Below, piece after piece: positions 26,915-35,938 of a stretch of 64,000 nucleotides of DNA. Under the pieces are notes generated by a model that saw nothing but the letters and a program-made list of their open reading frames with translations, made no database searches and had not been told where the DNA came from. The DNA is from Acinetobacter genomosp. 15BJ (GTDB lineage Bacteria; Pseudomonadota; Gammaproteobacteria; Pseudomonadales; Moraxellaceae): assembly GCF_000400715.1 (NCBI RefSeq), contig NZ_KE007346.1:62001-126000 (forward strand), given 5' to 3'. The position numbers and the translations under genes were made by a program. How positions within the stretch are numbered: the first letter of the stretch is position 1; the number at the start of each line of letters is the position of its first letter.

Positions 26915-28882
26915 ATGATAATAAATATATTTATTGAAAAGGCAAAACGGAAAATTGCCCAAGCAGAGATTGTCTCTTTTGATATTTTTGATACCTTATT
27001 GCTACGTCCATATTTATCTCCACGAGATTTATTTTTACATATCGAGATTGATCAATGTTTGGAAGGTTTTGCTCTGGCTCGAAGAGAGGCTGAATTTAGA
27101 GCGAGAAAGAAAAATCCGGATCGACAAGAGATTTGCTATGACGATATTTATAATGAAATTGAGGCTGAGTTTAAATGCGCCAAAGAAATTGAATTAAACT
27201 GGGAGTTTATGGTTTTACAACCGAACCCAGAAATGAAAATACTTTGGGATTATGCCCTTGAATTAAATAAGAAAGTCATTGTCGTTTCAGATATGTACCA
27301 CTCATTTGAGAGTTTGAAGCAATTACTGATTAAAAATAAATTTCACGCTTTTGAGCATTTATATGTGTCTAGCAGCTATGGTAAAACCAAGAAAAAAGGC
27401 ACATTGTTTGAGCAGGTCTTTTCTGATTTAAAGGTGAGAGCACAAGATATTGTTCATATTGGTGATAATAAGAAAGGGGATTATAGAGCACCTGCGAAGT
27501 TGGGTGTCCAAGCAATTTTATATAAACAGGTTGCACAGCAGTTTTTAGCTGTTGATGAGCGAGCAAGACGCTTTACAGAAAAAGGAGCGCTCAATTTAGG
27601 CAAGAGCATTTTGATCGCAATGTTGGCGATGAGATGGTTAAATCAGTCTTTGCTGCAGGCTAAACCATCATATTGGCAAGAGATCGGTTATAGCTATGCC
27701 GCACCTTTGGCTTATGGCTATAGTAAATGGATTGAAACAGCGGCGCTAGAAAAAAAGCTCGATCATCTTTTGTTTGTCGCTCGAGATGGTTATTTATTGC
27801 AAAAGGCTTTCAAACAATTTCATGTTGGTGGAATTAAAACGAGTTATGTATATGCCCCACGTCTACTCAATCTGGTTTACCGACTTGATTATGATAAGCA
27901 GAATATTGAGAGTGCCAAAGCGATTGTAGATTTTTATGCGCATAAATATGCGGATATTGCTGCATTAACAGAAGGGCGATCTTTTAACAAAGCCAGTAAT
28001 TACCATCATTTTATTCAAGAGTATAAGCATCATTTTGAACAACATGCTGAGCAAATGTACGCTGATTATCGTCATTATATTGATACGATCATAGGCAAAC
28101 ATGAACAGGTCGGGATAATTGATAGTAAGACCGTCGCTTTCACCTCACAGAAAATGTTGGAAGATGTGTTACAGCGTCCAATCAGTGGTTTTTATTGGTC
28201 TACGTTATTACCATATCGCACTAAAAAATATGCATTTGATACATTTATTCCCAATAATTTAAATACTTTAGACTCAAATGTATTTACTAAGAACTGGAAA
28301 TTTGTTGAATTGCTTTTAAGTTCTCCTGAGTTTCCAATTTATGGCGTTTCGATGAAGGGGCAGCCGATATATAAAGATAATCCAAGTAAGGATGAGCGTC
28401 TCATTAAGGAAAACTATGCTGAAATTGTTCAGGGAGCTGAAGCATTTTTTGCAGATATAAAAGCTATTTTTGGTCAAACCAATCTTTATCTGGAAGGTGG
28501 GGATCTTGTTGCGTGGGCCAATATCTTTTGTGACTATCCAAGTTGTGTTGATGTTGAAAAAATGACAGAGGTTCGTTTAGCCGTTGATGTTTCACATCAT
28601 CGCTCTATACCACTATTCTCGACGAAGACGTCGTTGGCAGATTTCCTTAAACAGCCTAAAACAACCCTAAATATGTGGAAGGGGTTGGTTTGGAGAACCC
28701 CAATACAATCATTGCTTTTACACGTATTTAAGCCATTAAAGGTGAAAAAAAGTCATGCTAAGCATATTAAAATCGGTATTCTCCCATATCTTAAGACAAG
28801 ATACTTTATCTGGACATTGCTATTGTTTAAGCGGTTTTCACTGCAATTAACCTTAGGAAATTATAACAAACATCATTCTTGA
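26915..28882 (+). CDS. Large HAD-domain protein of surface polysaccharide loci
   Basis: A 655-residue two-part protein. Residues 1-215 form a HAD-superfamily phosphatase-like domain: motif I SFDIFDTLLLRP (D23, D26), motif II VIVVSDMYHS, motif III Lys in SYGKTKKKGTLF, motif IV VHIGDNKKGDY. Residues from about 240 on (SYAAPLAYGYSKWIE, DHLLFVARDGYLLQKAF) form a conserved domain of unknown function common in such hypothetical glycan-locus proteins. All HAD catalytic residues are present, so phosphatase or phosphotransfer activity is plausible. It could act on a sugar phosphate or on the phosphoglycan produced by the Stealth protein; this is inference. Confidence 0.65.
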   Translation: MIINIFIEKAKRKIAQAEIVSFDIFDTLLLRPYLSPRDLFLHIEIDQCLEGFALARREAEFRARKKNPDRQEICYDDIYNEIEAEFKCAKEIELNWEFMVLQPNPEMKILWDYALELNKKVIVVSDMYHSFESLKQLLIKNKFHAFEHLYVSSSYGKTKKKGTLFEQVFSDLKVRAQDIVHIGDNKKGDYRAPAKLGVQAILYKQVAQQFLAVDERARRFTEKGALNLGKSILIAMLAMRWLNQSLLQAKPSYWQEIGYSYAAPLAYGYSKWIETAALEKKLDHLLFVARDGYLLQKAFKQFHVGGIKTSYVYAPRLLNLVYRLDYDKQNIESAKAIVDFYAHKYADIAALTEGRSFNKASNYHHFIQEYKHHFEQHAEQMYADYRHYIDTIIGKHEQVGIIDSKTVAFTSQKMLEDVLQRPISGFYWSTLLPYRTKKYAFDTFIPNNLNTLDSNVFTKNWKFVELLLSSPEFPIYGVSMKGQPIYKDNPSKDERLIKENYAEIVQGAEAFFADIKAIFGQTNLYLEGGDLVAWANIFCDYPSCVDVEKMTEVRLAVDVSHHRSIPLFSTKTSLADFLKQPKTTLNMWKGLVWRTPIQSLLLHVFKPLKVKKSHAKHIKIGILPYLKTRYFIWTLLLFKRFSLQLTLGNYNKHHS

Positions 28883-29305
28883 GTTTGAATGGCGCTGGTA
28901 GTGTCCTATGTGAAATTGCCAGCTCTTATCTTTTAATTTGAATTTGACTAAACAGTTTGGGCCAGTTTTTGATAGGGGGATACTCCTTGGAAAATCTGTA
29001 TTCTTGTCAGTAATTTGTTATATTTGTTTGTTGGCTTAGAAATAAGATGATTTTACCTTTTTTTATCATATTGATTTTATTAGGCTTATTGTATTCTACT
29101 TTACTGTTTTGTAATGCAAAAAGTTTTAGCTCTAAGAACAGTAAGGGATTATTTTTGAAATACTGAAGGTTATCCATAACTTACAAGGTCTTAGCTTAAG
29201 CAACAGTCAAGCAAGATTGAAATAATGTACATCATAATCAAAAACAAGTATTCTTAGCGCCTGTAGGCATGTCGCCTAATCTGTATGAATTACTCCTATC
29301 CCAAT
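28883..29305. other. Intergenic region within the outer-core locus
   Basis: About 420 bp between the HAD gene and the GT25 cluster. The only open frame of note is a 39-codon hydrophobic ORF at 29047-29166. Otherwise AT-rich and unassigned; it probably contains the promoter of the GT25 genes. Confidence 0.5.
29047..29166 (+). CDS. Possible 39-residue single-TM micropeptide
   Basis: ATG-started frame of 39 codons beginning MILPFFIILILLGLLYSTLL and ending with a basic tail (SKNSKGLFLKY). It has one strongly hydrophobic helix with positive residues after it. No good Shine-Dalgarno sequence, and in AT-rich DNA such frames arise by chance, so it is only a candidate small membrane protein. Confidence 0.25.
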   Translation: MILPFFIILILLGLLYSTLLFCNAKSFSSKNSKGLFLKY

Positions 29306-30082
29306 ATGAAAAAGTTTGTTGTCAGTCTCTCTAGCGCAATTGAGCGCCGTAATCATATTTCATCTCAATTTGAGAGACAGGGAATAGAGTTTAGCTTTTT
29401 CGATGCTATTACTCCTGATATCGCTGCATCTGATGCACAAGCCATGAAACTTAGTGTGCATGAAAACTATATTGCCAAGGGTGAACTTGCCTGTTTTATG
29501 AGCCATGTACATTTATGGAAGAAGATTGTCGATGACAATATTCCCTATATGGCAATTTTTGAAGATGATATTCATTTAGGGGAAAAGGCAAACAGATTCT
29601 TAAATCAATCTGACTGGATCGAGCCAGACTGGCATCTAATTAAGTTAGAGGCATTTACTCCGAAAGTGATATTGGGGGCCAAATGTAAAGAATTCCCGCA
29701 AGAAGGGCGAGAAATCTATAAGTTAATTGGAAAAAACTTAGGAACAGCGGGTTATATCCTGTCATTGCAAGGTGCAAAATTTTTATTAAATGAAATTGAA
29801 AAGATTGACTATATTATTCCCTTAGATAACTTGATGTTTGAGCACGTTGTTAAAGATCATAATTTTATAATGTGTCAAATGCAGCCTGCACTATGTATTC
29901 AAGATACTATATTGCATTATAGATCAACCAATATTCAACTTAAAAGTCAGCTTACCCCGGAAAGAAAAAAGAGGATGAGAGCCAATAAAGCCAATGGTCT
30001 GCAAAAGATTTTTTTAGAATTGCTTCGTATTAGCACCCAATTAAAAATTATATTTTTTGCTCGTCGGGTAACATATAAGTGA
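29306..30082 (+). CDS. Glycosyltransferase family 25 protein (tandem copy 1)
   Basis: GT25 enzyme, 258 residues from the chosen Met. MKKFVVSLSSAIERR gives the family N-terminus; ELACFMSHVHLWKKIV (60-75) and MAIFEDDIHLG (EDD at 86-88) follow, then LGTAGYILSLQGAKFLL. The frame opens seven codons earlier at 29285, but both tandem relatives start at the equivalent of 29306. Its stop overlaps the next GT25 GTG start by 4 bp. It is likely to transfer Gal or a related hexose to the LOS outer core. Confidence 0.83.
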   Translation: MKKFVVSLSSAIERRNHISSQFERQGIEFSFFDAITPDIAASDAQAMKLSVHENYIAKGELACFMSHVHLWKKIVDDNIPYMAIFEDDIHLGEKANRFLNQSDWIEPDWHLIKLEAFTPKVILGAKCKEFPQEGREIYKLIGKNLGTAGYILSLQGAKFLLNEIEKIDYIIPLDNLMFEHVVKDHNFIMCQMQPALCIQDTILHYRSTNIQLKSQLTPERKKRMRANKANGLQKIFLELLRISTQLKIIFFARRVTYK

Positions 30083-30852
30083 AAACTTTTGTCATCAGTT
30101 TACAGTCCGCAGCTGATCGTAGAATACATATTGAAGAACAGTTTGGGGAAAAAGGAATTTCATTTCATTTCTTTGATGCTATCGAACCACCTCAGGTTGA
30201 TCTTCAAGCTGAAAAGATTGGTCTTACGCTTCATCAAGGTGATTTAAGTCGAAATGAGTTGGCTTGTTTATTAAGCCATGTTTCCTTATGGCAAAAAGCT
30301 GTTGATGAAGAAATGTCAGCAATTGCAATTTTTGAAGATGATATCCATTTGGGGGATGATGCTGAGCTATTCTTAAAACAATCAGACTGGTTAAACGTTG
30401 ATATTGTGAAGCTCGAAAAATCTTACGACAGTGTTATTTTAGATTTAGATAAAACCCAAATCTTTGATCATAAAGATTTTATTTTGAGACGATTAAAAAA
30501 CCCTCATCTTGGAGCAGCAGGCTATATTCTCTCTTATGAGGGAGCAAAGGCATTGCTTGAGTATATGAAAGAACAACCTGTTTTGGATCATGTTGATCAA
30601 ATTGTTTTTCGAAAATATATCGCTGAAGGGCAGCTTGGTATCTATCAATTAAATCCAGCATTATGTATGCAGGACTATTTATTAAATCCACAAAATCAAA
30701 AGTTTAAAACAACACTGCAATGGCGTAATAAACAAAAAATTAAATCCAGAGGATTACAGAAGTTATCTCGTGAGCTCAAGCGTCTTTTGACTCAATTGAA
30801 AGAGTTTCCTTATAAAACTAAACTAAAATTTACAGTGACTAATAAAAATTAA
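30079..30852 (+). CDS. Glycosyltransferase family 25 protein (tandem copy 2)
   Basis: GT25 enzyme, 257 residues, starting at a GTG that overlaps the previous stop (GTGA), hence translationally coupled. MKTFVISLQSAADRR, ELACLLSHVSLW (60-71) and IAIFEDDIHLG (EDD at 86-88) align position by position with copy 1, so they are paralogues from tandem duplication. The middle region (VKLEKSYDSVILDLDKTQIF) differs strongly, suggesting a changed acceptor or donor. Confidence 0.83.
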   Translation: MKTFVISLQSAADRRIHIEEQFGEKGISFHFFDAIEPPQVDLQAEKIGLTLHQGDLSRNELACLLSHVSLWQKAVDEEMSAIAIFEDDIHLGDDAELFLKQSDWLNVDIVKLEKSYDSVILDLDKTQIFDHKDFILRRLKNPHLGAAGYILSYEGAKALLEYMKEQPVLDHVDQIVFRKYIAEGQLGIYQLNPALCMQDYLLNPQNQKFKTTLQWRNKQKIKSRGLQKLSRELKRLLTQLKEFPYKTKLKFTVTNKN

Positions 30853-30988
30853 ACTATGGTATTGTTTATTAATGGATTATCTGTGTTGATTTACATTGTG
30901 GAATAGTATGAATATTCCTTTGAGGTTTATTTTATATATTTTAATTGTATAATTCTGCTGTTTTTTCTCAAATATGATGGTTTCCTAA

Positions 30989-31795
30989 ATGAGTGTTTTT
31001 GTTATTAGTTTGGATTCTGCAATTGAGAGAAGACAGCATATAGATGCGGAGTTTAAAAAATATTTAGTTGATTTCCACTTTTATGATGCAATTACACCAG
31101 TTACATCTGATGATGCAGCAAAAAGTGTAGGAATTGATTTGGCTCGGCGAGGAAGCCTCACGAAAGGTGAAGTTGCCTGCTTGTTAAGTCATATTATGTT
31201 GTGGAAAAAGATTGTTGATCTCGACTTAGACTATATGGCAATTTTTGAAGATGACGTGTATTTAGGTGAGAATATACAGTGCTTTTTCAATGACTTTTCA
31301 TGGATACCCAAAGATGTCCACATTATCAAATTAGAAGCTTTTGATAAAAAAGTTGATCTGTCCTTTTTCTTAAAATTATCAAAAAATGGAAGAAGTTTAT
31401 ATCATCTTAAAGGGATGCATTTAGGAGGGGCTGGTTATATTTTATCAAAAGCAGCTGCTGAGCATTATCTTAAGCTGATTGCAGATATGCCAGAATTAGT
31501 TCCTGTAGATCATATTTTATTTGGCCGCAATGTTAAAAATGGGAAGTATAAAGCTTACCAAATCACGCCAGCAATTTGTGCACAAGATTTTTATCTGAAT
31601 GATCAATATCATAATTTAGGAAGTTATCTAGAAGAGGATCGTGCTGTTCGGCATAAGGCAGAAAAACTAGAAAGACTTCGACAAAAGCAGCAAATGGGCC
31701 TATCTTTAAAAATAAAAAAAGAGGTTTTAAGATTAATTTTTCAAATATTGAAACTTAAGGATCTCTCTGCTTATCGTACAGTGAAGTTTAAATAG
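30989..31795 (+). CDS. Glycosyltransferase family 25 protein (tandem copy 3)
   Basis: GT25 enzyme, 268 residues. MSVFVISLDSAIERR, EVACLLSHIMLWKKIVD (61-77) and MAIFEDDVYLG (EDD at 87-89), then HLGGAGYILSKAAAEHYL. It shares more wording with copy 1 than with copy 2 (AIERR, LWKKIVD, IIKLEAF). It is separated from copy 2 by 136 bp, so it may have its own promoter. It ends 28 bp from the convergent acyltransferase gene. Confidence 0.83.
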   Translation: MSVFVISLDSAIERRQHIDAEFKKYLVDFHFYDAITPVTSDDAAKSVGIDLARRGSLTKGEVACLLSHIMLWKKIVDLDLDYMAIFEDDVYLGENIQCFFNDFSWIPKDVHIIKLEAFDKKVDLSFFLKLSKNGRSLYHLKGMHLGGAGYILSKAAAEHYLKLIADMPELVPVDHILFGRNVKNGKYKAYQITPAICAQDFYLNDQYHNLGSYLEEDRAVRHKAEKLERLRQKQQMGLSLKIKKEVLRLIFQILKLKDLSAYRTVKFK

Positions 31796-31823
31796 TTTTA
31801 AGACTCTTGAAATCAATAGCCAC

Positions 31824-32690
31824 TCATTTGTAGGCAGATTCAGATTTTCCGCCTCTAAACCGTTTATAACCCCACATGTATTCAGCAGGAAAGCGGTTGA
31901 TCATCTGTTCAACGGCTTGATTGAGTGCAGTTGTCGCAACTTCGATATCTCGATCATACAGTTGTGGGTCATTCAGGTCATCACAATACACATCAAAACC
32001 TTCACCATCTTCACGGCGGAAACAACTTAAGCCAACTAAGCGACATTGGGTTTTTTGAGCCATTTTACTGGCAAGTGTGCTGGTTAAGCAGGGAATGCCA
32101 AAAAAAGGAACCACAACACCACCAGACGGGTCTGGGACATGATCGGGCAAGATTACACTGAAGCCACCTTGCTTTAGATTTTTAAACAAGGCCTTTACAC
32201 CAGATGCATCAGTTGGGACTAAAGTGGCGTTAAGACGCTGACGGGCATGTAAGGCAAAAGCATTAAAACTAGAATCTTTCATGGGTTTGTACATGATGGT
32301 TGGAATACCGTATTGATGTACCCATGCATTCATCATTTCCCACGTACCCAAATGAGGGGTAATAATCAGTGCACCTCTTGGATCACTGAGCGCATCTGTT
32401 AATACCTCCAAATGATGTACTGTATGAATCTGCTGAATGCTCCATTCAGGTGACATCGCCCAACATTTACCAGATTCAATATAACTGAGGCATTGTTTGG
32501 TGACACTTTCTCTCGCGAGCTGTTCTTTTTGTTCTCGACTAAGTTGAGGATAGGCTAGCCCTAAGTTGACTCTGGTTTTCCACAGCATACTTTTATTGGG
32601 ATTTTGATTGATAAAGTATGCCGCCACTTTTGCGATACTACGTAAAAGTGCTAAAGGGAGAATACGAAGTAGAGTAGCGTAAAACGACAT
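31824..32690 (-). CDS. LpxL/LpxM-type late acyltransferase
   Basis: A 288-residue lysophospholipid acyltransferase-like enzyme of lipid A biosynthesis type. The N-terminal hydrophobic anchor (about 8-27) is followed by the HX4E catalytic motif in TPHLGTWEMM (H113, E118), the substrate block PTDASGVKALFKNLKQGG, VILPDHVPDPSGGVVVPFFG and the C-terminal PAEYMWGYKRFR. It would add a secondary acyl chain to Kdo2-lipid IVA at the inner membrane. Which of LpxL or LpxM it is cannot be decided here. It forms an operon with the small membrane protein gene 4 bp upstream. Confidence 0.85.
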   Translation of the reverse strand: MSFYATLLRILPLALLRSIAKVAAYFINQNPNKSMLWKTRVNLGLAYPQLSREQKEQLARESVTKQCLSYIESGKCWAMSPEWSIQQIHTVHHLEVLTDALSDPRGALIITPHLGTWEMMNAWVHQYGIPTIMYKPMKDSSFNAFALHARQRLNATLVPTDASGVKALFKNLKQGGFSVILPDHVPDPSGGVVVPFFGIPCLTSTLASKMAQKTQCRLVGLSCFRREDGEGFDVYCDDLNDPQLYDRDIEVATTALNQAVEQMINRFPAEYMWGYKRFRGGKSESAYK

Positions 32691-32694
32691 GATC

Positions 32695-32916
32695 TTAGTC
32701 TTGTTTATCTACGTTGCCCTTAAGCACCATATAGATTAATGCGACAAAAATCAGTAGAGCACCCGCCAAGCTGCTTACACAGAAGTATAAAATGCGTTGA
32801 TTGGTATCCATATTGAAGAGTTCATTTGCCAAGATGTAACGCATGAAAAACCATTGAGCAAGTGAAAATACAATAAGTACAATTGCATGTCGACGTACAT
32901 CAGGACGCATTGCCAT
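32695..32916 (-). CDS. Small two-TM membrane protein
   Basis: A 73-residue protein with two predicted TM helices (about 10-29 and 43-65) and charged ends (MAMRPDVRRH; KGNVDKQD). It lies 4 bp upstream of the late acyltransferase gene and downstream of aspS, in the same direction. No family recognised. It may modulate the acyltransferase or be unrelated. Confidence 0.7.
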   Translation of the reverse strand: MAMRPDVRRHAIVLIVFSLAQWFFMRYILANELFNMDTNQRILYFCVSSLAGALLIFVALIYMVLKGNVDKQD

Positions 32917-32993
32917 AAGACGGATCTCTCAATAAAAAAGCAGTCTATTATGCCACTAGCAGGCATGTTCGCAAAGCAAAACTCGAATATAAT

Positions 32994-33018
32994 AAAACCC
33001 TGCATAGAGCAGGGTTTT
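32994..33018 (-). terminator. Intrinsic terminator after aspS
   Basis: 10-bp stem AAAACCCTGC / GCAGGGTTTT with a 5-nt loop just downstream of the aspS stop; its A/T ends make it effective on both strands. Confidence 0.85.
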
Positions 33019-33040
33019 ATTTGAATCATAAACCTATGGT

Positions 33041-34822
33041 TTATTTCTCTTCAGCCTTTGCTTTTTCGCGTAAACGAATACCTAAGTCACGCAATTGGTT
33101 TGCTTCAACTGGTGCAGGTGCTTGTGTCAATGGACATTCAGCTGTCTTGGTTTTCGGGAATGCAATTACATCACGAATCGAAGAGGCACCTGTCATCAAC
33201 ATGATCAAGCGGTCAAGACCAAATGCCAAACCACCGTGCGGAGGCGCACCATAACGTAATGCATTCAATAAGAAGCTAAATTTCTCTTCCGCTTCTTCTT
33301 CACCAATACCTAAAGCTTCAAAAATTGCTTTTTGCATTTCTAAAGTATAGATACGAAGTGAACCACCACCGATTTCAGTACCATTCAGTACCATATCGTA
33401 TGCAACAGAAAGTGCTTCACCTGGATTGCTCTTCACTTCTTCAACACTTGATTTTGGTAGTGTGAATGGGTGGTGAACAGAAGTCCATTTACCATCATCA
33501 GTTTCTTCAAACATCGGGAAGTCAACAACCCAAAGTGGTGCCCACTCGCAAGTAGTCAGCTTTAAGTCATGACCGATTTTCACACGAAGTGCGCCCATCG
33601 CATCATTTACAACTTTTGCTTTATCCGCACCGAAGAATACGATGTCGCCGTTTTCAGCGCCAACACGTTTTAGTAGATCAAGCACGATTGGCTCAATAAA
33701 TTTTACGATTGGAGATTGAAGACCTTCGATACCTTTTTCAAGTTCGTTGACTTTGATGTAAGCCAAGCCTTTTGCACCGTAGATGCCTACGAATTTGGTG
33801 TATTCGTCGATCGCACTACGTGGCAATGAACCAGCGCCAGGAACGCGTAAAGCAACGATACGACCTTTAGGATCTTTTGCAGGGCCTGCGAATACTTTGA
33901 ACTCAACGTCTTGCATTAAGTCTGCAACGTCAACAAGTTTCAATGGAATACGCATATCTGGTTTGTCAGATGCATAGTCACGCATAGCGTCTGCATAAGT
34001 CATACGTTCAAATTTATCGAATTTTACATTCAATAATTCATTGAACATTTTAACCGTTAAGCCTTCCATTAAATCCATGATGTCATCGTCACTCATGAAC
34101 GATGTTTCAACGTCGATTTGGGTAAATTCAGGCTGACGATCTGCACGTAAATCTTCGTCACGGAAACATTTTGCAATTTGGTAATAACGGTCGATACCAC
34201 CCACCATCAACAATTGTTTAAACAATTGTGGTGATTGTGGAAGTGCGTAGAAGCTACCATTTGAAACACGGCTTGGCACTAAATAGTCACGTGCACCTTC
34301 TGGGGTTGCGCGTGTCAAAATTGGTGTTTCAACGTCTAAGAAACCATGATCTTCAAAATAGTTACGGATCAAGTTGGTCACTTTAGAACGGAAACGCAAG
34401 CGCTCTAACATTTCAGGACGACGGATGTCCAAGAAACGGTATTTCAAACGAATTTCTTCTGAAATATTGGTGTTTTCGTCATTCAATGGGAATGGCGGAG
34501 TATCAGAAGCTGCAAGAACTTCGATGTCTTTACCTAAAACTTCAATCTGGCCACTCACCATGTTGGCATTTTCAGTACCTTCATAGCGACGACGAACACG
34601 ACCTGTAATTTTTAATACAAATTCTGAACGTGCTTTATCTGCTGTTGCGAATGCTTCAGGTGTATCTGGATCGATCACCACCTGTACGAGGCCATCACGG
34701 TCACGCATATCAAGGAAAATCACACCGCCATGGTCACGGCGACGGTGAACCCATCCGCATAAAGTAACGGTTTGATCGATTTGGGCTTCTGTTAAAGAGC
34801 CACAGTAATGAGTGCGCATCAT
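33041..34822 (-). CDS. aspS: Aspartyl-tRNA synthetase
   Basis: Bacterial-type AspRS, 593 residues, class II. It has an N-terminal anticodon-binding OB fold ([20 protein letters not shown]), motif 2 region ([18 protein letters not shown]), the bacterial GAD insertion domain (about 290-420), and motif 3 [13 protein letters not shown]. The first two codons are both Met; either may start translation. In Acinetobacter it is the far border of the outer-core locus that begins after ilvE. Confidence 0.97.
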   Translation of the reverse strand: MMRTHYCGSLTEAQIDQTVTLCGWVHRRRDHGGVIFLDMRDRDGLVQVVIDPDTPEAFATADKARSEFVLKITGRVRRRYEGTENANMVSGQIEVLGKDIEVLAASDTPPFPLNDENTNISEEIRLKYRFLDIRRPEMLERLRFRSKVTNLIRNYFEDHGFLDVETPILTRATPEGARDYLVPSRVSNGSFYALPQSPQLFKQLLMVGGIDRYYQIAKCFRDEDLRADRQPEFTQIDVETSFMSDDDIMDLMEGLTVKMFNELLNVKFDKFERMTYADAMRDYASDKPDMRIPLKLVDVADLMQDVEFKVFAGPAKDPKGRIVALRVPGAGSLPRSAIDEYTKFVGIYGAKGLAYIKVNELEKGIEGLQSPIVKFIEPIVLDLLKRVGAENGDIVFFGADKAKVVNDAMGALRVKIGHDLKLTTCEWAPLWVVDFPMFEETDDGKWTSVHHPFTLPKSSVEEVKSNPGEALSVAYDMVLNGTEIGGGSLRIYTLEMQKAIFEALGIGEEEAEEKFSFLLNALRYGAPPHGGLAFGLDRLIMLMTGASSIRDVIAFPKTKTAECPLTQAPAPVEANQLRDLGIRLREKAKAEEK

Positions 34823-34966
34823 ATTGAATTATGTATCCAAACTATATTGGCTGTAGAAGGTGAATGCGTAAACAGCGCACCACCAATGAAGGGGAGATTA
34901 TGCCTTGTTGAACGTCTAGTCTCAAGTCTTAATGTTTTCAAGCGAATTTTAAAACAACACTTCTAC

Positions 34967-35737
34967 TTAAACTGATTTTAGACGAGTGATCCAATCAAAA
35001 AATAAAAACAATAGGCAGGCCACCGTAAACCAGCTTAAGCTTGCTTGTGTAAATTCATTAATCGATTTACCTATATAAAAATAGCGTTCATTATTCCATA
35101 GATCAGCGCTGATCTGTTGGTTGTAGTCTAAGACTGCGAATAGCCCTGTGATGATTGAAACACTGAAGCTTAGTAGTGCAAATGTTTTTATTTTGGTTGA
35201 AACAGGATGGCTATGCTTATGCCTAAGGTAATAATGCCAGGACATGACCAGAATGATGGGTAAGGTGAGCACTGATGAGGCAATTTGTAAGACAAAATGC
35301 AGGGGATAACTTAAGCCAAGAAGTGAAATGTTTTGGGCAAGTATTTCTTTGAATGCAAATGTTCGAAAGTCGAGGTGAGTGAGTCCATCCCAAATTAAAT
35401 GTGTAGTAATACCTATGCTCAGGGCAAAACAACTCATCAAGATAAAAGATAAGACATGATCAAAGGAATTGAGCTCTAACGGATGATGAATACCTAAAAT
35501 GCGGTAAATCACGGGGCGATAGATCAAATACCACAGCAGGCAGAAGAACAATCCGATCGGAAGATTGGGAAATAAAAGACCTGACCATTGGTGGGTTAAG
35601 CTGATATTTTCTTGTGTAAATAAGCGATAGAGATCTGGTGTCATACAGCCAATTGCTAAAGCTGCAAGTGGTAAATGGCCTTTGCTTAATTTGGATAAGG
35701 GAGGGGCAAGTACTGCATGAGAAAGGGTGAAAGGCAT
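34967..35737 (-). CDS. DUF4184-type integral membrane protein
   Basis: A 256-residue protein with six or seven TM segments, opening with MPFTLSHAVLAPPLSKL and GCMTPDLYRL, a His/Asp-containing start typical of the DUF4184 family, which resembles membrane-bound metal-dependent hydrolases (YdjM-like). Conserved THLIWDGLTH in a TM edge also fits. Function unknown. It is a single gene divergent from the ligase-like gene at 35939. Confidence 0.7.
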   Translation of the reverse strand: MPFTLSHAVLAPPLSKLSKGHLPLAALAIGCMTPDLYRLFTQENISLTHQWSGLLFPNLPIGLFFCLLWYLIYRPVIYRILGIHHPLELNSFDHVLSFILMSCFALSIGITTHLIWDGLTHLDFRTFAFKEILAQNISLLGLSYPLHFVLQIASSVLTLPIILVMSWHYYLRHKHSHPVSTKIKTFALLSFSVSIITGLFAVLDYNQQISADLWNNERYFYIGKSINEFTQASLSWFTVACLLFLFFDWITRLKSV

Positions 35738-35938
35738 AATAAAAAAAGCATTAAAGATAATAAAATCTTACGCGAAAGAATCATAAATAAATAATCAGAT
35801 TTGTAAATAGGCTGACGGTCATGCTTGTTTTTTACAATGTTGTATTGTAAGTGTGTTTTTGCTTAAATAATGCAATGAATTTTGGTCTATTTTGATGGTT
35901 AATCAGTTTGCAGATGTTGATGAGGTTTAATTTTTGTA

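Noticed and set aside
28890..28920. GCTGGTAGTGT-like stretch upstream of the GT25 cluster, reminiscent of the ops/JUMPstart element
   Set aside because: Only the GGTAG-type core resembles ops; the rest of the 39-bp JUMPstart is absent and it lies at a gene's 3' end.
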